DNA of 21,111 nt from UBA7236 sp964638865. Lineage in GTDB: Bacteria > Bacteroidota > Bacteroidia > Chitinophagales > BACL12. Every line of letters begins with the position of its first letter. Within the stretch, counting starts at the first letter, position 1. A model generated the notes under the pieces. The model did not search any database. It was not told the origin of the DNA and was given only the letters and a program-made list of their open reading frames with translations. Shown here piece after piece: positions 1 to 5,463 of this stretch. The position numbers were made by a program, and so were the translations under genes. The DNA lies in NCBI GenBank assembly GCA_964638865.1, contig CAZXBG010000065.1, positions 1 through 21,111 on the forward strand, in the 5' to 3' direction.

Positions 1-82
1 ACTCATTACTCATTACTCATTACTCATTACTCATTACTCATTACTCATTACTCAACTCATCACTCATTACTCATTATTCATT
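1..82. repeat. Heptanucleotide tandem repeat (ACTCATT)n
   Basis: Seven perfect ACTCATT units occupy 1-49. A truncated unit (50-54), a variant ACTCATC (55-61), two more perfect units (62-75) and ATTCATT (76-82) follow. The same unit on the same strand also forms the last 13 bases of the window (21099-21111). It resembles the short heptanucleotide tandem repeats known from cyanobacteria and seen between genes in other bacteria. The true array length is unknown because the window begins inside it. Confidence 0.97.
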
Positions 83-89
83 ATTTTTG
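82..89 (+). promoter_or_regulatory. Candidate -7 element of the lemA promoter
   Basis: TATTTTTG matches the Bacteroidota -7 consensus TAnnTTTG and lies 20 bases before the lemA ATG. That leaves a leader of roughly 14 nt. The -33 region would fall inside the ACTCATT array, and no TTTG or TTG is present there, so the upstream half of the promoter is weak or absent. Confidence 0.45.
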
Positions 90-109
90 CTCCAACTAAA
101 CCACAACGC

Positions 110-673
110 ATGACTTACCTCATACCACTCATCATCCTTGTAGTCCTCATTCTAATAATTATCGGACTATACAACTCCCTGATCAACCGCAAAAACCAGG
201 TGGAAAATGCCTTCGGTTCCATTGATGCGATGTTGAAAAAAAGATTTGATCTGATACCGAATCTGGTGGAAACGGTGAAGCAGTATATGACCTACGAAAA
301 GGATATTTTAACAAAGATTGTGGAATTGCGGGGTTCTATAAATGCAAATCCAACCATGCCGGCACAGGAGCGTATCGGAATGGAAAATCAGATGACCGGT
401 TTGCTGTCTCAGCTGCGTGTTGCCGTTGAAAATTATCCCGATCTGAAGGCAAACAACAGTTTTATTCAACTGCAATCTGCCTGGACCGAGATAGAAGAAC
501 AACTTTCCGCTGCTCGCAGAACCTATAATGCTGCTATTACCGCTTATAATAATTCGGTGGAAATGTTCCCAACCAACATTATGGCGCGTATGATGAACTA
601 TCAGCGCAAAGAAGTTTTAACCATAGAAGAAGCAGAACGCAAAAACTTTTCCGCAAAAGTGCTTTTTAATTGA
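110..673 (+). CDS. lemA: LemA family protein
   Basis: The protein has 187 residues, the usual size for LemA. It starts with a hydrophobic helix (about residues 3-22), which would anchor it in the inner membrane. A charged stretch then carries the family signature NRKNQVENAFGSIDAMLKKR and RFDLIPNLVETVKQYMTYEK. The rest is predicted helical and ends with the typical segment around FPTNIMARMMNYQRKE and the final VLFN. The function of LemA proteins is not well defined; they are small membrane proteins with a long helical bundle facing away from the N-terminal anchor. The ATG at 110 is preferred because the membrane helix starts immediately after it. The gene is followed by 226 bp without a gene, so it is probably monocistronic. 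The TPM-domain genes that often follow lemA in this phylum are absent. Confidence 0.93.
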   Translation: MTYLIPLIILVVLILIIIGLYNSLINRKNQVENAFGSIDAMLKKRFDLIPNLVETVKQYMTYEKDILTKIVELRGSINANPTMPAQERIGMENQMTGLLSQLRVAVENYPDLKANNSFIQLQSAWTEIEEQLSAARRTYNAAITAYNNSVEMFPTNIMARMMNYQRKEVLTIEEAERKNFSAKVLFN

Positions 674-899
674 TTTTAGACAATTTATTAAGCGGAAAAA
701 ATTTTCACACAAAACAAACTTTTTTTTAAGAAATTCGTTATCAATCATAATACAAAAAACTTAAATTCAGGAGTCAAAGTATCACAAAACCTAGAAGTCT
801 CATTGTCAATTATCATTTATCAATTGTCAATTTTTTTTTTCGTCTAAAAATAAGTTACAGTACTTTTGCGTCTAATAACTAAAAAACAAAACTAAAACA
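674..899. other. AT-rich intergenic region
   Basis: There is no gene here. The stretch 800-840 holds near-repeats of CAATTGTCAAT / ATTATCATTT followed by a T tract of ten or more. A similar TCAATTGTCGATTGTCAATT block lies at 21018-21041, upstream of rbfA. These look like low-complexity intergenic repeats of the genome rather than a defined element. Confidence 0.6.
861..868 (+). promoter_or_regulatory. -7 promoter element of the metallopeptidase gene
   Basis: TACTTTTG is a perfect match to TAnnTTTG and lies 31 bases before the start codon of the next gene. The -33 region overlaps the T tract at about 831-840 and contains no clear TTG. Confidence 0.6.
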
Positions 900-1580
900 A
901 TGATAGGAGCATACATTATTGGTATTTTATTCGCAGTAGCTGGTATGATTATCAGTGGCGTATTAAAACGTAAATTCAAAAAATATTCTGAGATCCCCGT
1001 AAGAGGCGGATTAACAGGAAAGGACATTGCAGAGCGCATGTTACAGGAAAATGGTATTACGGATGTGCAGGTAATTTCCGTAGCCGGAATGCTTACCGAC
1101 CACTACAATCCGGTTAACAAAACCGTAAACCTGAGTGAGAGTGTTTATAGTTCAAACAGCATTGCAGCAGCAGCAGTTGCGGCCCACGAATGTGGTCATG
1201 CCGTGCAGCATGCACAAGCATACATTTGGCTTACTATGAGAAGTAAAATGGTTCCCGCAATGATGATTTCCTCCAAATATGTAATGTGGATCATATTAGC
1301 GGGATTATTACTCGTTAATTCGATGGGAACAACACTTTTGTTAGCCGGAATTATTTTATTCGGAATAACTACACTTTTCAGTTTCATTACACTTCCTGTA
1401 GAGGTTGATGCAAGTCGTCGCGCAATTGCCTGGTTAGAAGGTTCATCCTTAGCGGGCAGCATGGAAATGGGTAAAGCAAAAGATGCTTTGAATTGGGCAG
1501 GTTATACTTACGTTGCTGCCGCTTTAGGTTCTTTGGCAACACTTATTTATTACATCATGATTTACATGGGCAGAAGGTAA
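900..1580 (+). CDS. Membrane zinc metallopeptidase (YugP / Zn_peptidase_2 family)
   Basis: The protein has 226 residues, the normal length for this family. The zinc-binding motif HECGH sits at residues 96-100 (AAVAAHECGHAVQHA), giving two histidine ligands and the catalytic glutamate. The conserved segment LPVEVDASRRAIAWLE about 70 residues further on probably supplies the third ligand. An N-terminal hydrophobic helix (residues 1-22) and three further hydrophobic segments (about 115-135, 140-165 and 205-222) place it in the inner membrane. Its substrates are unknown; the family is annotated as a neutral zinc metallopeptidase related to the HtpX type of membrane proteases. The ATG at 900 follows an A-rich leader and a good -7 element. 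No partner gene is adjacent, so it is probably transcribed alone. Confidence 0.93.
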   Translation: MIGAYIIGILFAVAGMIISGVLKRKFKKYSEIPVRGGLTGKDIAERMLQENGITDVQVISVAGMLTDHYNPVNKTVNLSESVYSSNSIAAAAVAAHECGHAVQHAQAYIWLTMRSKMVPAMMISSKYVMWIILAGLLLVNSMGTTLLLAGIILFGITTLFSFITLPVEVDASRRAIAWLEGSSLAGSMEMGKAKDALNWAGYTYVAAALGSLATLIYYIMIYMGRR

Positions 1581-1590
1581 AGTTTTGTGC

Positions 1591-1692
1591 ACAGGCGCAG
1601 TTTGGGATTAGTGGCCGAAATTATTCCGTTGACGACGAAGTTGTAGAGAAACCAAAATGATCAACTATGCGAGAAGCCCAAATTGTGCCTGT
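1591..1692. repeat. 102-bp element bounded by a 16-bp inverted repeat
   Basis: Arm 1591-1606 (ACAGGCGCAGTTTGGG) pairs with arm 1677-1692 (CCCAAATTGTGCCTGT) over all 16 positions, counting two G-U pairs as RNA. The 70-bp interior contains a smaller pairing, AGTTG (1639-1643) with CAACT (1662-1666). It begins 10 bp after the metallopeptidase stop. No T-run follows, so it is not a standard intrinsic terminator, and no target-site duplication is visible at its edges. It could be a 3' UTR structure or a short non-autonomous repeat. Confidence 0.6.
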
Positions 1693-1738
1693 TCATTTTA
1701 AGCAGAGGCCCATTTGTTTATTTGATGTTGACTGATAG

Positions 1739-2017
1739 TTACTTATCATCATAATGAAACCGACATTGAATTATCGTACATTTTTGATCTCTTCCTTTTG
1801 TTCCGTTAATTCGATAAACTAATCTATGCTCCCCTGAAATTCTCCTTGACGAAAATCCCTTCAAGCCAAATTTCAGCGGTTCTGGTTTCCCAATTCCTTT
1901 AAATGGCTCTCTATTTATTACATTAATAAGCTCTTTGATTTTCAGAACAATGCTTTCGTCATTTTCAAGCCAATAAGAAAAATCTTCCCAAGCAATTTCA
2001 GTAAACTCAATATTCAT
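1739..2017 (-). CDS. yoeB: Txe/YoeB family mRNA interferase toxin
   Basis: The protein has 92 residues. It matches YoeB along its whole length: the N-terminal strand with WEDFSYW, the segment REPFKGIGKPEPLK, the core FSSRRISGEHRLVYRI, and the C-terminal CRFHY. By family knowledge YoeB binds the ribosomal A site and cleaves mRNA. The active-site residues E46, R65 and the C-terminal His-Tyr pair (H88-Y89 here) are all present, so the toxin looks intact. Compared with the E. coli protein it carries a few extra residues before the last strand (NGTKGRDQK). It lies 17 bp downstream of the YefM-type antitoxin gene on the same strand, as expected for a toxin-antitoxin operon in which the toxin is translated second. 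Transcription should be repressed by the antitoxin-toxin complex at the operator upstream of the antitoxin. Confidence 0.95.
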   Translation of the reverse strand: MNIEFTEIAWEDFSYWLENDESIVLKIKELINVINREPFKGIGKPEPLKFGLKGFSSRRISGEHRLVYRINGTKGRDQKCTIIQCRFHYDDK

Positions 2018-2034
2018 GAATCTGATTCTTTAAT

Positions 2035-2286
2035 TTATCCGATGCTGAATTTGGTTGTTTTTCCTTCAGCTATCTGGTTAATTGACTTTTGAAGTCTTGT
2101 TTGGTTGGCTTCAGTAGAAAGAAGATGTTCTGTTTCTTTAAGCGAATTATATTCTTGAATTGACATTATCACAATTGCATCTTCTTCTTTGCTTCTAGGA
2201 ACAATGATAACTTCCATAGACTTTGAAACATAATCGAAGTATTCTTTCATTCCTTTTCTTAATGTCGAGATTGATATCGCTTTCAT
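2035..2286 (-). CDS. yefM: YefM/Phd family antitoxin
   Basis: The protein has 83 residues. The N-terminal half (MKAISISTLRKGMKEYFDYV, then VIIVPRSKEEDAIVIMSIQEYNSLKETEHLL) is the conserved Phd/YefM DNA-binding and dimerisation fold. The C-terminal part (about residues 55-83, charged, ending KTTKFSIG) is the flexible tail that normally wraps the YoeB toxin. The family neutralises YoeB by direct binding and represses its own operon. The start codon ATG at 2286 sits 15-22 bp from the -7-like elements and GTAC operator cores, which fits autoregulation. The gene is first in the operon with the toxin downstream. The module stands alone between two conserved housekeeping regions on the opposite strand, consistent with an accessory insertion, although no mobile-element boundary is visible. 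Confidence 0.94.
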   Translation of the reverse strand: MKAISISTLRKGMKEYFDYVSKSMEVIIVPRSKEEDAIVIMSIQEYNSLKETEHLLSTEANQTRLQKSINQIAEGKTTKFSIG

Positions 2287-2303
2287 AGTATACAGATTTT
2301 CAA

Positions 2304-2337
2304 CAAATGTACAAAATTATGTACCAAATAACGTACT
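2304..2337 (-). promoter_or_regulatory. Promoter and operator of the yefM-yoeB module
   Basis: On the minus strand two overlapping -7-like elements occur: TACATTTG (plus-strand 2304-2311) and TAATTTTG (2312-2319). Both match TAnnTTTG. Three GTAC cores overlap them at 2309-2312, 2321-2324 and 2333-2336, spaced exactly 12 bp centre to centre. The first lies in the perfect hexamer palindrome TGTACA, the second in TGTACC, the third in CGTACT. The E. coli yefM-yoeB operator is also built on TGTACA-core palindromes bound by the YefM-YoeB complex. Confidence 0.75.
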
Positions 2338-2375
2338 TTTTTGGAAAAATCTTTTGGGTGACTGAGATGTAATAG

Positions 2376-2409
2376 TTTGCCCGCTAATTAGCTGCTTATA
2401 CTATATTTG
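2376..2409 (+). promoter_or_regulatory. Promoter-like motif without an assigned gene
   Basis: TTTG at 2376-2379 and TATATTTG at 2402-2409 (perfect TAnnTTTG) are separated by 22 bp, slightly long for a Bacteroidota promoter. Any transcript would start around 2416, inside the following hairpin, so either the match is accidental or the product is extremely short. Confidence 0.3.
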
Positions 2410-2410
2410 T

Positions 2411-2443
2411 AAAAGCGGGTTGTGTGAATAGCCCGCTTTTTTT
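2411..2443 (+). terminator. Rho-independent terminator
   Basis: The stem AAAAGCGGG (2411-2419) pairs with CCCGCTTTT (2432-2440), with a 12-nt loop and a run of seven T (2437-2443). It points in the plus direction, but the nearest plus-strand gene upstream, the metallopeptidase, ends 830 bp earlier, with the minus-strand toxin-antitoxin module in between. It would insulate the ribosomal operon from upstream transcription. Confidence 0.8.
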
Positions 2444-2581
2444 GCGGTAGGTGCAGATGGGAATAAGTGAAAATTTAAAACATTCTCTCTCCGATTTACC
2501 CATGTCTTATTTTTATATGCCAAAATTTAACTGAAAATCAATGAGTTATAATCGAGCATAGTATTTTTTCTTCTAAATTCC

Positions 2582-2612
2582 TTGTTTTCAAAAAAGGGTC
2601 TTTCTATCTTTG
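2582..2612 (+). promoter_or_regulatory. Promoter of the rplM-rpsI-rpsB-tsf operon
   Basis: TTG at 2582-2584 and the perfect -7 element TATCTTTG at 2605-2612 are separated by 20 bp, the expected Bacteroidota spacing. The predicted start is near 2619. Confidence 0.7.
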
Positions 2613-2617
2613 CGTCC

Positions 2618-2654
2618 CCGTTAGAAAACGGTATTACTAAACAAAATTATAAAA
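2618..2654 (+). promoter_or_regulatory. 5' leader of rplM with small stem-loop
   Basis: CCGTT (2618-2622) pairs with AACGG (2627-2631) around an AGAA tetraloop, right at the predicted transcript start. A 23-nt A-rich stretch then leads to the GTG start. Leader RNAs for L13 operons are known in several bacteria, and I recall a Bacteroidia-specific class. The structure seen here is too short to assign without a covariance search. Confidence 0.35.
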
Positions 2655-3098
2655 GTGGATACGTTAAGTTACAAAACAAGATCGGCCAACAAAGCTACAG
2701 TTACCCATGATTGGTGGCTGGTAGATGCTGAGGATCAAACCCTGGGCCGTATTAGCGCCAGAATTGCAGCAATTTTAAGAGGTAAAAACAAACCTTATTT
2801 CACACCGCATACCGACTGTGGCGATTATGTAATCATCATCAATTGCGAAAAGGTAAAACTTACCGGCAAAAAAATGTTGGATAAAGAAATCGACTGGTAC
2901 TCAGGTCACCCTGGTGGACGTACCGTTGTTAATCCTAAAATGGTTCTTGCCAAAACACCTGAAAAGTTGTTGGAACGCACCATTAAAGGCATGCTACCCC
3001 ATACTAAACTGGGAAGTGCAATGTATAAAAAACTATTTGTTTATGCAGGTTCGGAGCATCCGCATGCTGCACAGAAACCAAAATCTTTAAAATTTTAA
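2655..3098 (+). CDS. rplM: 50S ribosomal protein L13 (uL13)
   Basis: The protein has 147 residues, within the usual range for L13. It carries the conserved core HDWWLVDAEDQTLGRISARI and the RNA-binding segment RGKNKPYFTPHTDCGDYV, with the conserved GHPGG and the KGMLPH segment further on. L13 is an early assembly protein of the large subunit and binds 23S rRNA. The start is a GTG at 2655; the resulting N-terminus (DTLSYKT) is what Bacteroidota L13 proteins begin with, so I keep the GTG. It is the first gene of the operon, with rpsI starting 3 bp after its stop, which suggests translational coupling. Confidence 0.97.
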   Translation: MDTLSYKTRSANKATVTHDWWLVDAEDQTLGRISARIAAILRGKNKPYFTPHTDCGDYVIIINCEKVKLTGKKMLDKEIDWYSGHPGGRTVVNPKMVLAKTPEKLLERTIKGMLPHTKLGSAMYKKLFVYAGSEHPHAAQKPKSLKF

Positions 3099-3101
3099 TG
3101 C

Positions 3102-3488
3102 ATGGAGACCATTAATGCAGTAGGCAGAAGAAAAAACGCAGTTGCCCGCGTTTTTTTGAAAAAAGGAAAAGGTGTTATCACCGTTAACGGGAAAGATTAC
3201 AAAGAATATTTCGCAGCAAAACATTTATTGCATAACATAACCGATCCGTTTGACGCAGTGCAAATGGAAAACGAATTTGATGTGGTGGTAAATGCAACAG
3301 GCGGTGGCGTTAAAGGCCAGGCTGAAGCAGTGAAAATGGGAATTGCCAGATGTCTCGTAAAATTTAACGAGGAGCTCAAACCGGCACTTAGGTTAAAAGG
3401 ATATCTTACCCGCGACAGCCGTATGGTGGAGCGTAAGAAATTCGGTCTTCACGGTGCACGTCGTGCCACACAATTCTCTAAACGTTAA
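3102..3488 (+). CDS. rpsI: 30S ribosomal protein S9 (uS9)
   Basis: The protein has 128 residues, the normal size for S9. The N-terminus has the signature INAVGRRKNAVARVFLKKGKG. The middle has the conserved glycine-rich turn NATGGGVKGQAEAVKMGIAR. The C-terminus is the basic tail ending in SKR, which in the known ribosome structure reaches the P-site tRNA. It starts 3 bp after rplM in the invariant L13-S9 pairing and is followed 18 bp later by rpsB. There is no visible Shine-Dalgarno sequence, so translation is probably coupled to rplM. Confidence 0.97.
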   Translation: METINAVGRRKNAVARVFLKKGKGVITVNGKDYKEYFAAKHLLHNITDPFDAVQMENEFDVVVNATGGGVKGQAEAVKMGIARCLVKFNEELKPALRLKGYLTRDSRMVERKKFGLHGARRATQFSKR

Positions 3489-3506
3489 TCGAAAAAGCGA
3501 AATCAA

Positions 3507-4397
3507 ATGGAAAAACTTAATTATAATCAGTTATTGGAAGCAGGTGTGCATTTTGGTCACTTACGTAAAAAATGGAACCCAAAAATGCTCCCTTATATTT
3601 TCATGGAAAAGAAAGGTATTCATATTATCGACCTTCATAAAACCATAGAAAAACTGGAAGAAGCAGCAGCAGCGCTCAAAAATATAGCACGCAGTGGTAA
3701 AAAAATCATGTTCGTAGCTACCAAAAAACAAGCTAAGGAAACAATGGAAGAACAAGCACGTCGCGTTGGGATGCCATTTGCTACGGAACGTTGGTTAGGC
3801 GGTATGCTTACAAACTTTACTACCATTCGCAAAAGCATCAAAAAATTACAAACAATAGAAAAAATGCTTTCTGATGGATCAGCAGAAAATCTGACCAAAA
3901 AAGAAAGACTGGTAATGAGCCGCGAACGCGACAAACTGGAAAGAGTGATCGGTGGTGTTGTTCAGTTGAACCGCTTACCTGCAGCTTTACTTGTTGTAGA
4001 TATCGGACATGAACATATTGCGATTGCGGAAGCACATCGTTTAAATATTACCACGCTTGGTATGGTGGATACGAATTGCGATCCGAATAAAGTGGATTTT
4101 CCGGTTCCTGCAAATGATGATGCAGCAAAATCTATTGCTATCATTGTTAAATATCTTACCGATGCCATTGTAGAAGGTTTGGAAGAACGCGCCAAAAACA
4201 AAGAAGAGTTGGAGGAATCGCGCAATGATAAACCGGATGAATTTATGGATAAGGAAGAGCGCTTGAAAATGGAAGAAGAAGGCGGAGATAAGAAAAGAAA
4301 AGATTCGCGTTTCAATAGAGGCGGTGCCGGTGGAAGAGGTGGGACAGATACAAAGAGACCTCCTGCGCGCAAACCAATGCCACAAAGAAGAAAGTAA
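3507..4397 (+). CDS. rpsB: 30S ribosomal protein S2 (uS2) with charged C-terminal extension
   Basis: The protein has 296 residues. The first about 225 residues are the S2 fold, with the signatures LLEAGVHFGHLRKKWNPKM (9-27), FVATKKQA, RWLGGMLTNFTTIRKSI and LVVDIGHEHIAIAEA. S2 binds at the head-body junction of the small subunit and is needed for S1 or its counterpart. Residues from about 226 form an acidic/basic tail. It ends with the glycine-arginine stretch FNRGGAGGRGGT (269-280) and a Pro-Arg-Lys-rich end, making the protein roughly 55 residues longer than E. coli S2. Such tails occur in Bacteroidota S2. The ATG at 3507 gives the expected N-terminus. A hairpin with a T-run separates it from tsf. 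Confidence 0.97.
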   Translation: MEKLNYNQLLEAGVHFGHLRKKWNPKMLPYIFMEKKGIHIIDLHKTIEKLEEAAAALKNIARSGKKIMFVATKKQAKETMEEQARRVGMPFATERWLGGMLTNFTTIRKSIKKLQTIEKMLSDGSAENLTKKERLVMSRERDKLERVIGGVVQLNRLPAALLVVDIGHEHIAIAEAHRLNITTLGMVDTNCDPNKVDFPVPANDDAAKSIAIIVKYLTDAIVEGLEERAKNKEELEESRNDKPDEFMDKEERLKMEEEGGDKKRKDSRFNRGGAGGRGGTDTKRPPARKPMPQRRK

Positions 4398-4421
4398 GAG
4401 TTATTATTTACAATAAATTTT

Positions 4422-4453
4422 AAACCCTTCCTCCTGTGGTGGAGGGGTTTTTT
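4422..4453 (+). terminator. Hairpin with T-run between rpsB and tsf
   Basis: AAACCCTTCC (4422-4431) pairs with GGAGGGGTTT (4441-4450), including one G-U pair, with a 9-nt loop, and six T follow (4448-4453). It ends 23 bp before tsf. With no clear promoter for tsf in between, it probably acts as a partial terminator that lowers tsf relative to the ribosomal genes. Confidence 0.75.
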
Positions 4454-4463
4454 AAAATAAAAA

Positions 4464-4470
4464 AAGGAGA
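4464..4470 (+). promoter_or_regulatory. Strong Shine-Dalgarno sequence of tsf
   Basis: AAGGAGA lies six bases before the tsf ATG. It is the only well-placed, near-perfect Shine-Dalgarno sequence I see in the window. Bacteroidota genes generally rely on A-rich leaders instead. Confidence 0.7.
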
Positions 4471-4476
4471 AACAAA

Positions 4477-5313
4477 ATGTCAGTAACAATAAATGCAAGC
4501 GATGTAAACAAATTGCGTCAGGTAACGGGCGCGGGAATGATGGACTGTAAAAAAGCCCTGGAAGAAATGAACGGCGATTTTGAAGCAGCTATCGATTATT
4601 TGAGAAAAAAAGGGCAGAAGGTAAGTGAAAAACGCGCCGACCGCGAAACGAACGAAGGTATAGTTATAGCAAGTGTATCTGATGATGCATCTTACGGAAC
4701 AATTTTCGGATTGGGATGCGAAACAGATTTTGTAGCTATTAACGCAGACTATATTGCATTTGCAAAATCCATTTCTGCTTTGGCAATGGCACAAAAACCG
4801 ACATCTAAAGATGCATTACTTGCATTGGAAATGGATGGCAATACCGTTGCAGCTAAAATTGCGGATCAGGTTGGAAAAATTGGCGAGAAAATTGAAATTA
4901 CTGACTATGCTTTAATAACAGGCGAAACTGTTGTTGGTTATAATCACTCTAATGGTAAAGTGGGTGTATTAGTTGCGCTTAATCAAAAAGGAGATGCAAT
5001 AAATACTACAGGTAAAGATATTACCATGCAAATAGCAGCAATGGCACCAATCGCAATTGATAAAGCAGATGTTCCTCAGGAAGTGCAAACACGTGAATTG
5101 GAAATTGGTCGCGAACAGGCTCGTGCCGAAGGAAAACCAGAGGCTATTTTAGAAAAAATTGCAACAGGTAAACTGGAAGCATATTTTAAAGATGCTACTT
5201 TATTAAATCAGAAATTTGTAAAAGATAATGCCAAAACAATACGGGAAGTATTGGTTGGGGTTGATAAGGATCTTACGGTAACTGCCTTCAAAAGAGTTGC
5301 TTTAGGTTCTTGA
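4477..5313 (+). CDS. tsf: Elongation factor Ts
   Basis: The protein has 278 residues, close to the usual length. It starts with the UBA-like domain (about 7-45), including LRQVTGAGMMDCKKALEE. The nucleotide-exchange motif follows as GCETDFVA (80-87); its Thr-Asp-Phe residues interact with EF-Tu. The remaining core covers about 90-278 and has the conserved AMAPIAIDKADVP and EREQARAEGKPE-like segments. EF-Ts recycles EF-Tu-GDP to EF-Tu-GTP in the cytoplasm. The pairing rpsB-tsf is nearly universal. Here the two are separated by a terminator-like hairpin, and tsf has its own strong ribosome-binding site, so its level is likely set separately. A terminator follows 20 bp after the stop. Confidence 0.97.
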   Translation: MSVTINASDVNKLRQVTGAGMMDCKKALEEMNGDFEAAIDYLRKKGQKVSEKRADRETNEGIVIASVSDDASYGTIFGLGCETDFVAINADYIAFAKSISALAMAQKPTSKDALLALEMDGNTVAAKIADQVGKIGEKIEITDYALITGETVVGYNHSNGKVGVLVALNQKGDAINTTGKDITMQIAAMAPIAIDKADVPQEVQTRELEIGREQARAEGKPEAILEKIATGKLEAYFKDATLLNQKFVKDNAKTIREVLVGVDKDLTVTAFKRVALGS

Positions 5314-5333
5314 TACCAAATGCAGGAAACTTT

Positions 5334-5360
5334 AAAAACCCGATAACCTCGGGTTTTTTT
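5334..5360 (+). terminator. Rho-independent terminator after tsf
   Basis: AAAACCCGA (5335-5343) pairs perfectly with TCGGGTTTT (5349-5357) around a 5-nt loop, with seven T in total. It closes the ribosomal operon. Confidence 0.92.
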
Positions 5361-5425
5361 AATGTACGGGGTTGCTGATTTATTCTGAATTTTCTTATCC
5401 TCTCTATGCAGCGGACAATTTTTGT

Positions 5426-5439
5426 TATCTTTACTTTCG
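5426..5439 (+). promoter_or_regulatory. Weak candidate promoter of the SBBP gene
   Basis: Two overlapping near-matches to TAnnTTTG occur, TATCTTTA (5426-5433) and TACTTTCG (5432-5439), each with one mismatch, 25-31 bp before the start codon. No clear -33 element is visible. Confidence 0.3.
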
Positions 5440-5463
5440 AACCTTATTTAAACTGTAGCGACC

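Noticed and set aside
1739..2286. Insertion-sequence boundaries around the toxin-antitoxin module
   Set aside because: No terminal inverted repeats, target duplications or transposase fragments are visible on either side of the two genes.
2341..2400. tRNA or other small RNA before the orphan terminator
   Set aside because: No cloverleaf arms or T-loop sequence can be formed in this stretch.
3962..4498. 178-residue open frame on the minus strand across rpsB
   Set aside because: It lies antisense to the conserved rpsB reading frame, has a serine/proline/phenylalanine-rich composition typical of reverse reading, and matches no family I recognise.
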